Shown piece by piece: positions 27,408 through 35,865 of a DNA stretch of 64,000 bases. The stretch is from JAGXTF01 sp038317095 (GTDB lineage Bacteria; Bacteroidota; Bacteroidia; NS11-12g; UBA955), in contig JBBQBB010000003.1 of the NCBI GenBank assembly GCA_038317095.1, forward strand, positions 32,513 to 96,512. Reading direction: 5' to 3'. Both the position numbers and the translations under genes were made by a program. Numbering within the stretch: position 1 is the stretch's first letter; the number at the start of each line of letters is the position of its first letter. Under the pieces are notes generated by a model that saw only the letters and a program-made list of their open reading frames with translations, was not told where the DNA came from and did no database searches.

Positions 27408-27989
27408 ATGAAGGATGTAATTTTAACAGAAATTAAAGCCTCTTTGGATGTAAAGGAACGCGTTTTAAAGGATGCGGTTTTAATTGCCCAATTGGAACAA
27501 TTGGCCGCTGATAGTATTGCAACTTTAAAAACAGGGGGAAAAATAGTTTTCTGTGGCAATGGCGGTAGTTTTGCAGATGCACAGCATTTGGCGGCAGAGT
27601 TAATTTCGCGTTTGCGCTTTGATCGCGATGCTTTGGCATCGGTTGCATTGGGAACAAATAGCTCTAATCTTTCTGCCATTGGTAACGATTATGGATATGA
27701 ACATATTTTTGAACGTGAATTAATGGCTACTTGTTCGAGTGCAGATTTATTTATTCCCATTAGCACAAGTGGAAATAGCAAAAATATTTTGTTGGCAATT
27801 GACGCGGCCATAGCAAAAGGTATGAACATTTGTGGATTTACAGGGGGTACAGGCGGAAAAATGAAAGACGTTTGCAATTGTCTCGTAGTTCCTTCATCTG
27901 TTACCGATAAAATCCAAGAAATACATATTATGTTTGGACATATTTTGTGCCATTTAATTGAAAGCCATATTTTCAATAAAAATAAATGA
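27408..27989 (+). CDS. gmhA: GmhA-like SIS-domain phosphoheptose isomerase
   Basis: The 193-residue SIS protein has FCGNGGSFADAQHLAAEL (about 48-65), IPISTSGNSKNIL, and the C-terminal QEIHIMFGHILCHLIE motif with catalytic-type glutamine and histidine. These are the hallmarks of GmhA, which converts sedoheptulose 7-phosphate to D-glycero-D-manno-heptose 7-phosphate. Placement after HddC-like and HddA-like genes supports a heptose route. One base separates it from the NeuB-like fusion; it overlaps the next gene by 4 bp. Other SIS aldose-ketose isomerases of higher sugars cannot be excluded. Confidence 0.85.
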   Translation: MKDVILTEIKASLDVKERVLKDAVLIAQLEQLAADSIATLKTGGKIVFCGNGGSFADAQHLAAELISRLRFDRDALASVALGTNSSNLSAIGNDYGYEHIFERELMATCSSADLFIPISTSGNSKNILLAIDAAIAKGMNICGFTGGTGGKMKDVCNCLVVPSSVTDKIQEIHIMFGHILCHLIESHIFNKNK

Positions 27990-28822
27990 TAACAAAGTAT
28001 TTCAACAGTTTGGGTGTAATGCAAGGTAGATTGTTGCCAAAATTCAAGGGTAGGTATCAGGCGCACCCTTCAGGATATTGGCAAAATGAATTTGAAATTG
28101 CAAAAAAATACAATTTAGATTATATTGAATTTATTTTGGATTATAATGATGCAGACCAAAATCCATTGTTATATTTAGGTGGCATAGATGAAATAAAATC
28201 CCAAATTACCAAATCAGGAGTAGGTGTAAAATCCGTTTGTGCCGATTATTTTATGGAAGCCCCTATGCATTCTTCTGATCCCTATATAGCTAAAAAAAGC
28301 ATAGAAATTTTAAAGAACCTTATTGTAAATGCCGCAGAATTGCGCATATCCGACTTGGTTATTCCCTGCGTGGACCAATCGTCCTTAAAGGGCAATGAGG
28401 CAAAGCGTCTTTTTATTGCAGCTTTAAAACAAGTGGAGGAATTAAGTGAAAAATCAAATGTAAACCTCGCTTTGGAAACGGACTTAAATCCTAAAGATTT
28501 TGCGGAATTACTTGCGGAATTGCCTGCCAAAAATGTAACCGTAAACTATGATACTGGAAACAGTGCCTCTCTAGGTTATTCAGTTACCGAAGAGTTTAAA
28601 ACCTACGGGAATAGAATTTCAGACATTCACATAAAAGACCGCAAGTTGGGCGGAGGTTCCGTAGAATTGGGTAATGGAGATGTTGATTTTAACAGTTTTT
28701 TTAGAGCATTACAAACCATCCATTTTAAAGGGATATTTGTGATGCAAGCATTTAGGGATGATGAAGGGATTGAAATATTTGAAAAACAATTACATTGGAT
28801 ACAAAAATATAATTTATCATAA
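27986..28822 (+). CDS. Sugar-phosphate isomerase/epimerase, xylose-isomerase-like TIM barrel
   Basis: The 278-residue protein starts with SLGVMQGRLLPKFKGRYQ, typical of this group, and has acidic metal ligands in LDYIEFILD, NLALETDLN, NYDTGNS and SDIHIKDRK, with GNGDVDF near the end. It is a soluble barrel of the AP-endonuclease-2 superfamily. A related barrel is fused to the NeuB-like protein two genes upstream, so the cassette has two. It likely isomerises or epimerises the phosphorylated aldose or ketose precursor of the ulosonic acid. Its substrate is not known. Confidence 0.8.
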   Translation: MITKYFNSLGVMQGRLLPKFKGRYQAHPSGYWQNEFEIAKKYNLDYIEFILDYNDADQNPLLYLGGIDEIKSQITKSGVGVKSVCADYFMEAPMHSSDPYIAKKSIEILKNLIVNAAELRISDLVIPCVDQSSLKGNEAKRLFIAALKQVEELSEKSNVNLALETDLNPKDFAELLAELPAKNVTVNYDTGNSASLGYSVTEEFKTYGNRISDIHIKDRKLGGGSVELGNGDVDFNSFFRALQTIHFKGIFVMQAFRDDEGIEIFEKQLHWIQKYNLS

Positions 28823-29527
28823 ATGAATACGGTTGCAATCATATTGGCAAGGGGCGGATCTAAAGGAATTCCTAAAAAAAACATCATTGATTTTTGTGGG
28901 AAACCGTTAATTGCATGGACCATTGAAAACTGCATCCAAGGCGGTGCAACTTCCGTTTGGGTAAGTTCTGATTCGGATGAAATACTTGAAGTTGGTAAAA
29001 ATTTCGGGGCTAAATCTATTAAAAGACCAGATGCAATTTCGGATGATTTTGCAAGCAGCGAGGTGGCTTGGAAACATGCCATTGAATATATTGAATCCAC
29101 TACAAACGAAAAAATAGATTGGGTATTGGCGCCTCAAATCACTTCACCATTGCGTGAAAGCAAAGACATTAAATTGGGCATTGAAAAAGCGCTAAGTGGA
29201 GATTGTGATTCCTATTTCGCTTGTAGCATTGCTGAAGATCTCTTTTTTTGGCAGCGAAATGGCGACGGCAATTTAGACAGTGTAAATTATGATTGGAGAA
29301 ACCGAAAACGCAGACAAGATATTGCGGAACAGTATATCGAAAATGGTTCTTTCTACCTATTTACACCTTCGGTCCTTATGGAAAACAACAACCGTTTCGG
29401 AAAGAAAATTGGATACGTTGAAATGGAGTTTTGGAAGATGTTTGAAATAGATTCTCTCGAAGATCTTAGAATGTGCTCTGCCCTTATGAAAGAATTTGTG
29501 ATTTCAAATTCCTCCACTAACCGTTAA
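28823..29527 (+). CDS. NeuA-like CMP-ulosonic acid (acylneuraminate) cytidylyltransferase
   Basis: The 234-residue protein opens with AIILARGGSKGIPKKN, the P-loop-like motif of CMP-sialic and CMP-Kdo synthetases, and continues ...FCGKPLIAWTIE, VWVSSDSDEIL, LAPQITSPLRESKDI. The final segment KIGYVEMEFWKMFEIDSLEDL carries the expected metal-binding aspartate (EIDSLED). It activates the ulosonic acid made by the upstream NeuB-like protein by transfer from CTP. It abuts the preceding isomerase gene with no gap. PtmB/LegF, NeuA and PseF are all family relatives; the specific sugar cannot be read. Confidence 0.85.
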   Translation: MNTVAIILARGGSKGIPKKNIIDFCGKPLIAWTIENCIQGGATSVWVSSDSDEILEVGKNFGAKSIKRPDAISDDFASSEVAWKHAIEYIESTTNEKIDWVLAPQITSPLRESKDIKLGIEKALSGDCDSYFACSIAEDLFFWQRNGDGNLDSVNYDWRNRKRRQDIAEQYIENGSFYLFTPSVLMENNNRFGKKIGYVEMEFWKMFEIDSLEDLRMCSALMKEFVISNSSTNR

Positions 29528-29531
29528 ACAG

Positions 29532-29558
29532 TTTTCAATATTTACCTGACTATATTTG
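29532..29558 (+). promoter_or_regulatory. Possible internal promoter before the class IV aminotransferase gene
   Basis: The 58-bp gap here is one of the longest in the + strand array. It holds TATATTTG at 29551-29558, an exact match to the Bacteroidota -7 consensus TAnnTTTG, with a weak -33 candidate TTTTC 15 bp before it. The ATG lies 27 bp after the box. Such a match is expected by chance at moderate rate in AT-rich DNA. Confidence 0.4.
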
Positions 29559-29585
29559 CATAATAATACATAAACCTATAAAATA

Positions 29586-30581
29586 ATGACTCAAATAAAT
29601 CCAAGTGGACGCGTGGTTTACATGAATGGTACCTTTGTTCCGGAGCATGAAGCTAAGATTTCAATTTATGATTCAGCCTTAATGTTTGGAGACATGGTTT
29701 TTGAAATGACCCGGTCTTTTAATAAAAAGCAATTTAAACTGCGCGAACATTTAGAAAGGTTAATGACGGGTGTGAGCTTATTGCACATCCCATTAAAAAT
29801 GACCATAGATGAATTGGAAGAGGCTTGCTACAAAACCATAGAAGCCAATGATCCGGTATTTTTGCCCACGGATGAACACCGATTGATGATTAATATTAGT
29901 CGTGGTCCGCTGGGAATTTATGCGCCAATTTTTGGCGGTAAAATGGAAGCTACGGTTACCATTGCAGATTTCCCCCTAAAATGGACAGTAGCGAGCATGG
30001 GCAAGTATTACGACAAGGGCATAAACTCTGTAATCCCTTCCCAACGTGCAATTCCAGCTACGCTGATGGATCCAAAAATCAAGAACCGCAGTCGCTTGTA
30101 TTATCAAATGGCCAATATTGAGGTTTCTCAATTCAAAGGCGACAACAATTGGGCACTTTTATTGGATCCAGATGGTTTTATCACAGAAGGAACAGGAGAT
30201 AACTTTTTTATGGTAAAAGATGGCAAATTAATTACCCCAGAAGGTAGAAATATTTTGCGCGGAATTAGCCGAGCCTATATTTTTGATTTAGCTGAAGAAT
30301 TGGGTATTCCTTGCATAGAGAAAAACATTGAACCATACGACGTTTATACTGCGGACGAAGCTTTTCTAACAGGCACACCATTTTGTATTTTACCTACAAC
30401 TTCTCTCAATGGATTGCCAATAGGGGATGAAAAAATGGGAAAAATAACCACAATATTGTTGAAAGAATGGGGCAACCGTGTTGGCTTGGATATTGTGCAA
30501 CAAATCCAAGTTTGGAGCAAAGAAGTTGAAAACCAAAACGCGGGCAGCGCGCCAACACCTTACCAATTTAAACGCAATTAA
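29586..30581 (+). CDS. Class IV PLP-dependent aminotransferase (BCAT/D-amino-acid type fold)
   Basis: The protein has 331 residues with family motifs VVYMNGTFVPEHEAKI, SIYDSALMFGDMVFE, the probable PLP lysine in MDPKIKNRSRLYYQ, and the EGTGDNFFMVKDG cofactor motif followed by LRGISR. The class IV fold includes branched-chain and D-amino-acid aminotransferases and ADC lyase. Its position between CMP transferase and SDR genes points to a role in the cassette, perhaps transamination of a keto intermediate. Sugar aminotransferases are normally DegT-like, so this would be unusual. A simple amino-acid role is the main alternative. Confidence 0.8.
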   Translation: MTQINPSGRVVYMNGTFVPEHEAKISIYDSALMFGDMVFEMTRSFNKKQFKLREHLERLMTGVSLLHIPLKMTIDELEEACYKTIEANDPVFLPTDEHRLMINISRGPLGIYAPIFGGKMEATVTIADFPLKWTVASMGKYYDKGINSVIPSQRAIPATLMDPKIKNRSRLYYQMANIEVSQFKGDNNWALLLDPDGFITEGTGDNFFMVKDGKLITPEGRNILRGISRAYIFDLAEELGIPCIEKNIEPYDVYTADEAFLTGTPFCILPTTSLNGLPIGDEKMGKITTILLKEWGNRVGLDIVQQIQVWSKEVENQNAGSAPTPYQFKRN

Positions 30582-31325
30582 TTGAATTTAAACCTTCTAA
30601 ATAAAATCGCAGTTATTGCTGGCGGAACCAAAGGCATTGGTTTGGCTATAGCAAACGCTTTTTTAGAAGAAGGCGCATCCGTTCATGTAATTGCTAGAAA
30701 TTTTCCCAAGGAAAAAGCAAATGAAAACCTTCATTTTTACCAAGGGGATCTCACCAAAGCAGAAGATGTTGCTGAAATTTCGAAGAAAATATTTTCAAAA
30801 ACGGGTAGTAAAATCGATATTCTAATTTGCAGTGTGGGCAATGGAAAAGGTACACCCGAGGATTTACCCGACCCTCTAGAATGGTCGCGTCTTTGGGAAT
30901 TAAATTTTGAAACGTCGGTGAATTGTGTGAGGGTATTTTCTGAAAGTCTTAAAAACAACAAAGGGAATATTGTATTTATTTCTTCTATAGCAGGCCTTGA
31001 GTATCTTGGCGCGCCTACAGCCTATGCGGTTGCAAAGTCTGCATTAATTGCACTTTCGAAAAACTTATCCGTAAAAATGGCACCGGAAGTGCGGGTAAAT
31101 ATTATAGCTCCAGGAAATATTTTTGTTGAAGATGGAACTTGGGATTTTAAATTAAAATCTGACCCAGAGGGTGTTCTAAAAATGCTGGAAGAAAAAGTAG
31201 CGTTGAAACGATTAGGGAGTCCAGATGAAATTGCGAATCTTGCGGTGTTTTTGGCATCTTCTAAAGCGGCTTTTATTACCGGTGCATGCTTTGTAGCAGA
31301 CGGCGGACAAACTGTATCCTATTAA
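30582..31325 (+). CDS. SDR family oxidoreductase (cassette copy 1)
   Basis: The 247-residue protein starts at TTG directly after the preceding stop. The cofactor motif is AGGTKGIG (13-20), and the active-site set is S134/S135, Y148 and K152 in FISSIAGLEYLGAPTAYAVAK. The NNAG motif is replaced by CSVGNG. The end IANLAVFLASSKAAFITGACFVADGG is classic for short-chain dehydrogenases. It likely oxidises or reduces a sugar or its acid, using NAD(P)H. Gap to the next SDR is 3 bp, so both are cotranscribed and may act in sequence. Confidence 0.85.
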   Translation: MNLNLLNKIAVIAGGTKGIGLAIANAFLEEGASVHVIARNFPKEKANENLHFYQGDLTKAEDVAEISKKIFSKTGSKIDILICSVGNGKGTPEDLPDPLEWSRLWELNFETSVNCVRVFSESLKNNKGNIVFISSIAGLEYLGAPTAYAVAKSALIALSKNLSVKMAPEVRVNIIAPGNIFVEDGTWDFKLKSDPEGVLKMLEEKVALKRLGSPDEIANLAVFLASSKAAFITGACFVADGGQTVSY

Positions 31326-31328
31326 CAA

Positions 31329-32150
31329 ATGGAAATTTTCTCATTAAAAAATAAAGTTGTTGTAATCACAGGTGCGGCTGGCTTGCTAGGAACTGAACAT
31401 GCCATGGCTGTAGCTGCGGCAGGCGGTACTCCTATATTGTTGGATTTGAACCAGGAACGTTTAGACAATCTTTGTCTTGTATTGGAAAACAAATTTGGAG
31501 TTTCTACAAAAGGATATGTTGTAGATATTACCGATGAAGATTCTATAAAAAACAATTGTGTTGAAATCACCAAAGAATTTAAAAAAATTGATGGTTTAAT
31601 AAACAATGCAGCAAACAATCCAAAAGTAGAGAATGCGGATGGTAAAAACTTTTCTAGGTTAGAGAATTTTTCACTGGATGTGTGGAATCAGGATATGGCG
31701 GTAGGACTTACGGGTGCATTTTTGTGCACGAAACATTACGGGGACCAAATATCGAAAAATCCGATTGGTGGTTCCATTATCAATGTTTCCTCTGACTTGG
31801 GGCTGATTGCCCCGGACCAACGTTTATATCGAGTGGAAGGCTTGCCAGAGGATCAACAACCCGTAAAACCCGTAACTTATTCTGTAATCAAATCTGGCCT
31901 GCTGGGACTCACTAGATATTCTGCAACCTATTGGGCCTTGCAAAATGTGCGCTGCAATGCCATATGCCCGGGCGGTGTTGAGAACAACCAAAACTTAAAA
32001 TTTCTAGAAGCCGTTACCTCAAGAATTCCCATGAATAGAATGGCACAGGCGGATGAATACCAAGGCTTGGTCGTGTTTCTGTTATCCAATGCCAGCAGCT
32101 ACATGACGGGCGCAGTTTTAGCCGCCGATGGCGGAAGAACAACTTGGTAA
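31329..32150 (+). CDS. SDR family oxidoreductase (cassette copy 2, PtmA-like)
   Basis: The 273-residue SDR has TGAAGLLG (14-21), NNAA (92-95), a serine in NVSSDLG (154/155) and Y184-x3-K188. An extra loop of about 20 residues lies between the serine and tyrosine (APDQRLYRVEGLPEDQQ). The N-terminal VVITGAAGLLG and this insert recall PtmA, the SDR of legionaminic-acid type flagellin-glycan clusters, where it also neighbours a CMP-transferase gene; this is a resemblance, not a tested match. It is distinct from the SDR before it, and is the last enzyme before the putative transferase at 32175. Confidence 0.8.
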   Translation: MEIFSLKNKVVVITGAAGLLGTEHAMAVAAAGGTPILLDLNQERLDNLCLVLENKFGVSTKGYVVDITDEDSIKNNCVEITKEFKKIDGLINNAANNPKVENADGKNFSRLENFSLDVWNQDMAVGLTGAFLCTKHYGDQISKNPIGGSIINVSSDLGLIAPDQRLYRVEGLPEDQQPVKPVTYSVIKSGLLGLTRYSATYWALQNVRCNAICPGGVENNQNLKFLEAVTSRIPMNRMAQADEYQGLVVFLLSNASSYMTGAVLAADGGRTTW

Positions 32151-32174
32151 ACGAATTTAACTTTTTCACTATCT

Positions 32175-33614
32175 ATGTCCAATATTTTCGAATCTACAGT
32201 AATTAGAGTAGATAACCTACCGGATATTTTGAAATATTGTTTTAATGATGGTACTAGCATTTGGCCGTCACTTCGTTTTCAATTGAGATTTTATTATTTG
32301 GAGAAAATGGCAACTTCTCAAAATCCATTAAATCTCAACAATATCCCACAAGAATCGAAGACATCATTAACAAAATATCTTTGGCATACATTTATAAAAG
32401 GTGCTTGGAGAAATGCGTCACATATAGATATTCTGAGCATTGCCAATTATGAAGGCAATCCGGAATGTCCAAACAGGATGACGGTGTTTTTAAAGAGTTT
32501 AAATAATTTCAAGAAACGAGAATTATTGTATTCACCCAAATGGCGTATTTTTCCTAAATTAAAAGACACATTTTCGTTTGATTACTTTTACAATAAAGCC
32601 CTCATCATGCGGAAAATTGGACGCCCAAAACCCTCCAATAATTCAATTTCTGACATAATAGAATTGTTAAAAATAGTTTCTGTTGAGTTTGAGGGAATAA
32701 TTACTCCGCAAAATCTAAGTGCATTAAAACCCACACTACTAAGGAACAACGAAATTACACTGCTTTATCATACATACATAGAAAAATATTTAAAAAAATG
32801 TACGCCCAAATTAATACTCTGCTCTGAAGGAAACAATGGAGATTGGCGACATGCAATTCTATTTACTATCGCAAATAAATTAAACATTCCCTCTGCTGAG
32901 GTGCAACATGGCATATTCAACATTGGTATGAAATATGGCAAAAAACTTGTAACCCAGAAACAATTTATCCAACAAAAAAGTAAGTATCTTTTTTCTTTCG
33001 GAAAATTTCATTGTTCACAAACCAATTTGCCTGCGAAATGCATTCCACTGGGGCATTACCATTTGGAACTGGCCAAAAAAGAATTGCTTGAATTCCATAA
33101 AAAGGCATCCAATAGTTTAAATATTTTGTTCATTTGTGAGGGTATTCCAACTTCTTCCATAAACAATGGACTCGTAAATGCAACCTACAGTGCTTTGCGA
33201 CAATTAAAAACCCCTTTTCAGTTGACGATTCGTCTGCATCCTTCAGAATCGGCGAACCCAAAGTACGATAAATTGTTTGAGTTTTCCAATTCCCGTTATT
33301 CAGATTTTAAATCTGAAAACATTCACCGTTTGATTGTAGATTCGGACATTGTAATTTGTCATGCATCCACTGTTGTATTTGAAGCTTTGTATTTTGAAAA
33401 AAATCCTTTGGTATTGGAAGATGCTGCGACTTCGGAGTATATTCCAAAAGGTGTAGGTTTGGGTTTTAAAGATGCAGGTGAATTGTTGCAACATATAGAA
33501 AGTGGTGCGTATAAAATGTCTGAATATTCTAACGAATTGGGTTATTGGGCAAGCGGAAATGTGGCGGATAATTTTAATGAATTTTGGAAAAAGGAAATAG
33601 AAAAAAATGGGTGA
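32175..33614 (+). CDS. Putative GT-B transferase for the cassette sugar (capsule/nonulosonyl-type)
   Basis: The 479-residue protein has an N-terminal half without known motifs and a C-terminal half that looks like a GT-B donor domain. Signs are EVQHGIFN, YLFSFGKFH, LFICEGIP, IRLHPSES, and SDIVICHASTVVFEALYFEK. The HG...RLHPxE...ST-x3-EA-x4 set recurs in CDP-glycerol glycerophosphotransferase-like, Kdo-type and nonulosonic-acid transferases. It follows the CMP-sugar genes by 24 bp, and overlaps the next gene by 8 bp. I infer that it moves the CMP-activated sugar to the glycan. Family assignment is uncertain. Confidence 0.55.
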   Translation: MSNIFESTVIRVDNLPDILKYCFNDGTSIWPSLRFQLRFYYLEKMATSQNPLNLNNIPQESKTSLTKYLWHTFIKGAWRNASHIDILSIANYEGNPECPNRMTVFLKSLNNFKKRELLYSPKWRIFPKLKDTFSFDYFYNKALIMRKIGRPKPSNNSISDIIELLKIVSVEFEGIITPQNLSALKPTLLRNNEITLLYHTYIEKYLKKCTPKLILCSEGNNGDWRHAILFTIANKLNIPSAEVQHGIFNIGMKYGKKLVTQKQFIQQKSKYLFSFGKFHCSQTNLPAKCIPLGHYHLELAKKELLEFHKKASNSLNILFICEGIPTSSINNGLVNATYSALRQLKTPFQLTIRLHPSESANPKYDKLFEFSNSRYSDFKSENIHRLIVDSDIVICHASTVVFEALYFEKNPLVLEDAATSEYIPKGVGLGFKDAGELLQHIESGAYKMSEYSNELGYWASGNVADNFNEFWKKEIEKNG

Positions 33615-34563
33615 TTCAAAAGAAGAATTGTTAAAGAAAATTCTTGCCTATAAAAAATGGCGACATAGGGTAAAAATTGCCGATGGTATAGTTACGCAAG
33701 GTTATAACACCATTGAGGATGATTGGGAATTTTATGGAATGCCAGACAATGTGGTGGATAAATCCATATTGGATATTGGTGCAAATGATGGTTATTATTC
33801 TTTTGAGGCCGAGAAACGCGGTGCCAAATCCGTTACAGCAATTGATATATACACGGGAAACGGAAGCACAATGGTAGATGGTTGGTCTATTGATGGAATC
33901 TCTATGCTTAAAGAATATCTAGATTCAAAGGTTGAAATAATCAGTAAATCCGTTTTTGATGTAAAGGAATTAAGCAAGAATTGGGACCTGGTATTTTGCA
34001 GTGATGTTCTTTCTTGGCTCGATAATATACAATCTGCTGTATTGCTAATTTCTGGGGTTTGCAATGAAAAAATAGTGATAAGAGATACCTTTTTACAAGA
34101 CACTTCTAATGTTCCCAAAGTAGAAAAAAGGAAACATGCAAAAGGATATTTCAACCGCATGAATTTGGCTTTTATAAAGAATGAACTTAATATGAATGGA
34201 TTTAAGAAAATCCAGGTGAAACCGATTTATAGTTTCAAGCATTTTGAATGGCAGGTAAACAATTTTCCAGCGGCTTTTAGCCATTCCGAAGTGGGTTTAT
34301 ATGCTTATCCAGAAATGGAAGTACCGGATTCATGGATTACACTCAATGGGGACTGGGTGCTTTCTGAATACGATGGATTTGTGTATATTCAGGCTAAAGG
34401 ATGGGTTAAAAAGGAGGATGTCCAAATTCAACCGCGATTTAAAAGCAACATTGCAACACAGAGCATTAAAAAATGGATTCCAGATGCCATATTAAATGGG
34501 TATTTATCTCGGAATAGCATAGAAAAAAATACGATGGAATATTGCATCACGGCAACAAAATAA
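33607..34563 (+). CDS. CmoB-like (DUF1698) class I SAM methyltransferase
   Basis: The protein has 318 residues. SILDIGANDGYYSFEAEKRG is the SAM motif, AIDIY the acidic loop, and DLVFCSDVLSW the third motif. The DWEFYGMPDNVVD entry before the SAM site and the RDTF...NRMNLAFIKNEL region are like CmoB/DUF1698 proteins. Members of this family near glycan genes probably methylate sugars, not tRNA. It directly follows the putative transferase and may cap the new sugar. It is unrelated to the other two methyltransferases of the locus. Confidence 0.75.
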   Translation: MGDSKEELLKKILAYKKWRHRVKIADGIVTQGYNTIEDDWEFYGMPDNVVDKSILDIGANDGYYSFEAEKRGAKSVTAIDIYTGNGSTMVDGWSIDGISMLKEYLDSKVEIISKSVFDVKELSKNWDLVFCSDVLSWLDNIQSAVLLISGVCNEKIVIRDTFLQDTSNVPKVEKRKHAKGYFNRMNLAFIKNELNMNGFKKIQVKPIYSFKHFEWQVNNFPAAFSHSEVGLYAYPEMEVPDSWITLNGDWVLSEYDGFVYIQAKGWVKKEDVQIQPRFKSNIATQSIKKWIPDAILNGYLSRNSIEKNTMEYCITATK

Positions 34564-34572
34564 AGTTGAAAA

Positions 34573-35799
34573 TTGATTTCTAAGAAGGCACTGTTGGTTT
34601 GTTATTCTTTTCCACCTTCTAGCGGAGTAGGTGGGCGAAAATGGGCTAAGCTTTCGAAATATTTAATACGGTTGGGATGGGATATAAAGGTTATTTGCAA
34701 AGAGCCAAGCGTCAATGAAACCTCCCCATGGATAAATGATATCAAGGGTGTTAAATACAATTATTTGCCCTCAAAATATCCCTCGATATTAAACAAGAAC
34801 CCTACAAATATATTTCAAAAAATCTGGTATAGGTTATGTCTTTTGTTCTTAAAAACGCTTACCCATTCTAATTATTATGACCGCGGTGTTTTCTGGGAAA
34901 AATCGCTGACAAAGTTGGTGAACAAAATCGTAGAAAAGGAGAATATTTCGAATTTAATCATAACCGGTGCCCCTTTTTCCCTGCTTTATTATGGGGCAAA
35001 AATAAAACGCAAAAATCCACAAATAAATTTCATAGCAGATATTAGGGATTCTTGGTTAGATGGGCATTATTTCGGTTTTGATGGTTTGTCGAAAACAAGA
35101 AAGGAACAAGAAATATTTCGGTTAAAAACGGTTTTAAAAGAAGCAGATACCGTAATTGTGCCGAATGAAACCATGTTAAACGAATACAATGATTTATTGG
35201 GCTTAAATACAAAAATAGTTCATCATCCTCATGCATTTGACGAGGATTTGTTGATATCTCGTGAAATGCGAAAGGATCAAAATAAGCTCGAACTGGTAAA
35301 TTTTGGAAGTCAATACAAGAGCCAAGAAATTCAAATGAAATCCGTTGCACGGGCAATGGAAAGAATGGACAACATTAGAATTGATTTTTTTACCAATGAC
35401 CATAAATATAAATCCATTTTTGAAAGCAATGCTCTCATAGAAAGCAAAGTGCAATTTCATGCTTTAATACCGGAAAATGGCGTATTCGAAATAATGCATG
35501 ATTCTAACGCCGTATTGCTTTTTGTCCCTAATCATATTAGAGATTTTATTGCAACCAAATACATGGAAGTCATCGCATCAAGGGTTCCGATTGTGTTGAT
35601 TGGTGAACGTGGCCTTACAAGTGAATTTGTAGTAAAGAATGATTTGGGTATTTTTATCCCTTCGGATTCTATAGAAACAGAATTTGTGCGAATACCAGAG
35701 TTGCTGTTGGCTTTGAACTACAATGAAGAATTTGATATTGAACCATTTACTTTTAGAAGACAAGCCAAAATAATAGAAGCAAAGTTGAATTTTTCATAA
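34573..35799 (+). CDS. GT4-like glycosyltransferase
   Basis: The start is TTG at 34573 (MISKKALLVCYSFPPSS). The 408-residue protein has the N-terminal SFPPSSGVGGRKWAKLSKYLI loop seen in GT4 proteins, and FIADIRDSWLDGHYFG with the family DxRDxW. The donor region FVPNHIRDFIATKYMEVIASRVPIVL has K-Y-M-E-x3-S-x2-P, a usual variation of the E-x7-E end. There is no signal or membrane helix. A 66-bp gap follows, the longest in the + strand array. Donor unknown. Confidence 0.8.
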   Translation: MISKKALLVCYSFPPSSGVGGRKWAKLSKYLIRLGWDIKVICKEPSVNETSPWINDIKGVKYNYLPSKYPSILNKNPTNIFQKIWYRLCLLFLKTLTHSNYYDRGVFWEKSLTKLVNKIVEKENISNLIITGAPFSLLYYGAKIKRKNPQINFIADIRDSWLDGHYFGFDGLSKTRKEQEIFRLKTVLKEADTVIVPNETMLNEYNDLLGLNTKIVHHPHAFDEDLLISREMRKDQNKLELVNFGSQYKSQEIQMKSVARAMERMDNIRIDFFTNDHKYKSIFESNALIESKVQFHALIPENGVFEIMHDSNAVLLFVPNHIRDFIATKYMEVIASRVPIVLIGERGLTSEFVVKNDLGIFIPSDSIETEFVRIPELLLALNYNEEFDIEPFTFRRQAKIIEAKLNFS

Positions 35800-35865
35800 A
35801 GACAAAGGGCTTGAAAAAAATACCAATTAGATACAATATTTTAAGTAGGTTAAGTTTAAATTGCA

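Noticed and set aside
27689..28066. 125-codon open frame on the - strand across gmhA and the isomerase start
   Set aside because: It overlaps the GmhA C-terminal catalytic motif in the real frame and shows no motif itself.
28627..29100. 157-codon open frame on the - strand over the isomerase/CMP-transferase junction
   Set aside because: It overlaps two well-supported + strand genes and its composition is that of a shadow frame.
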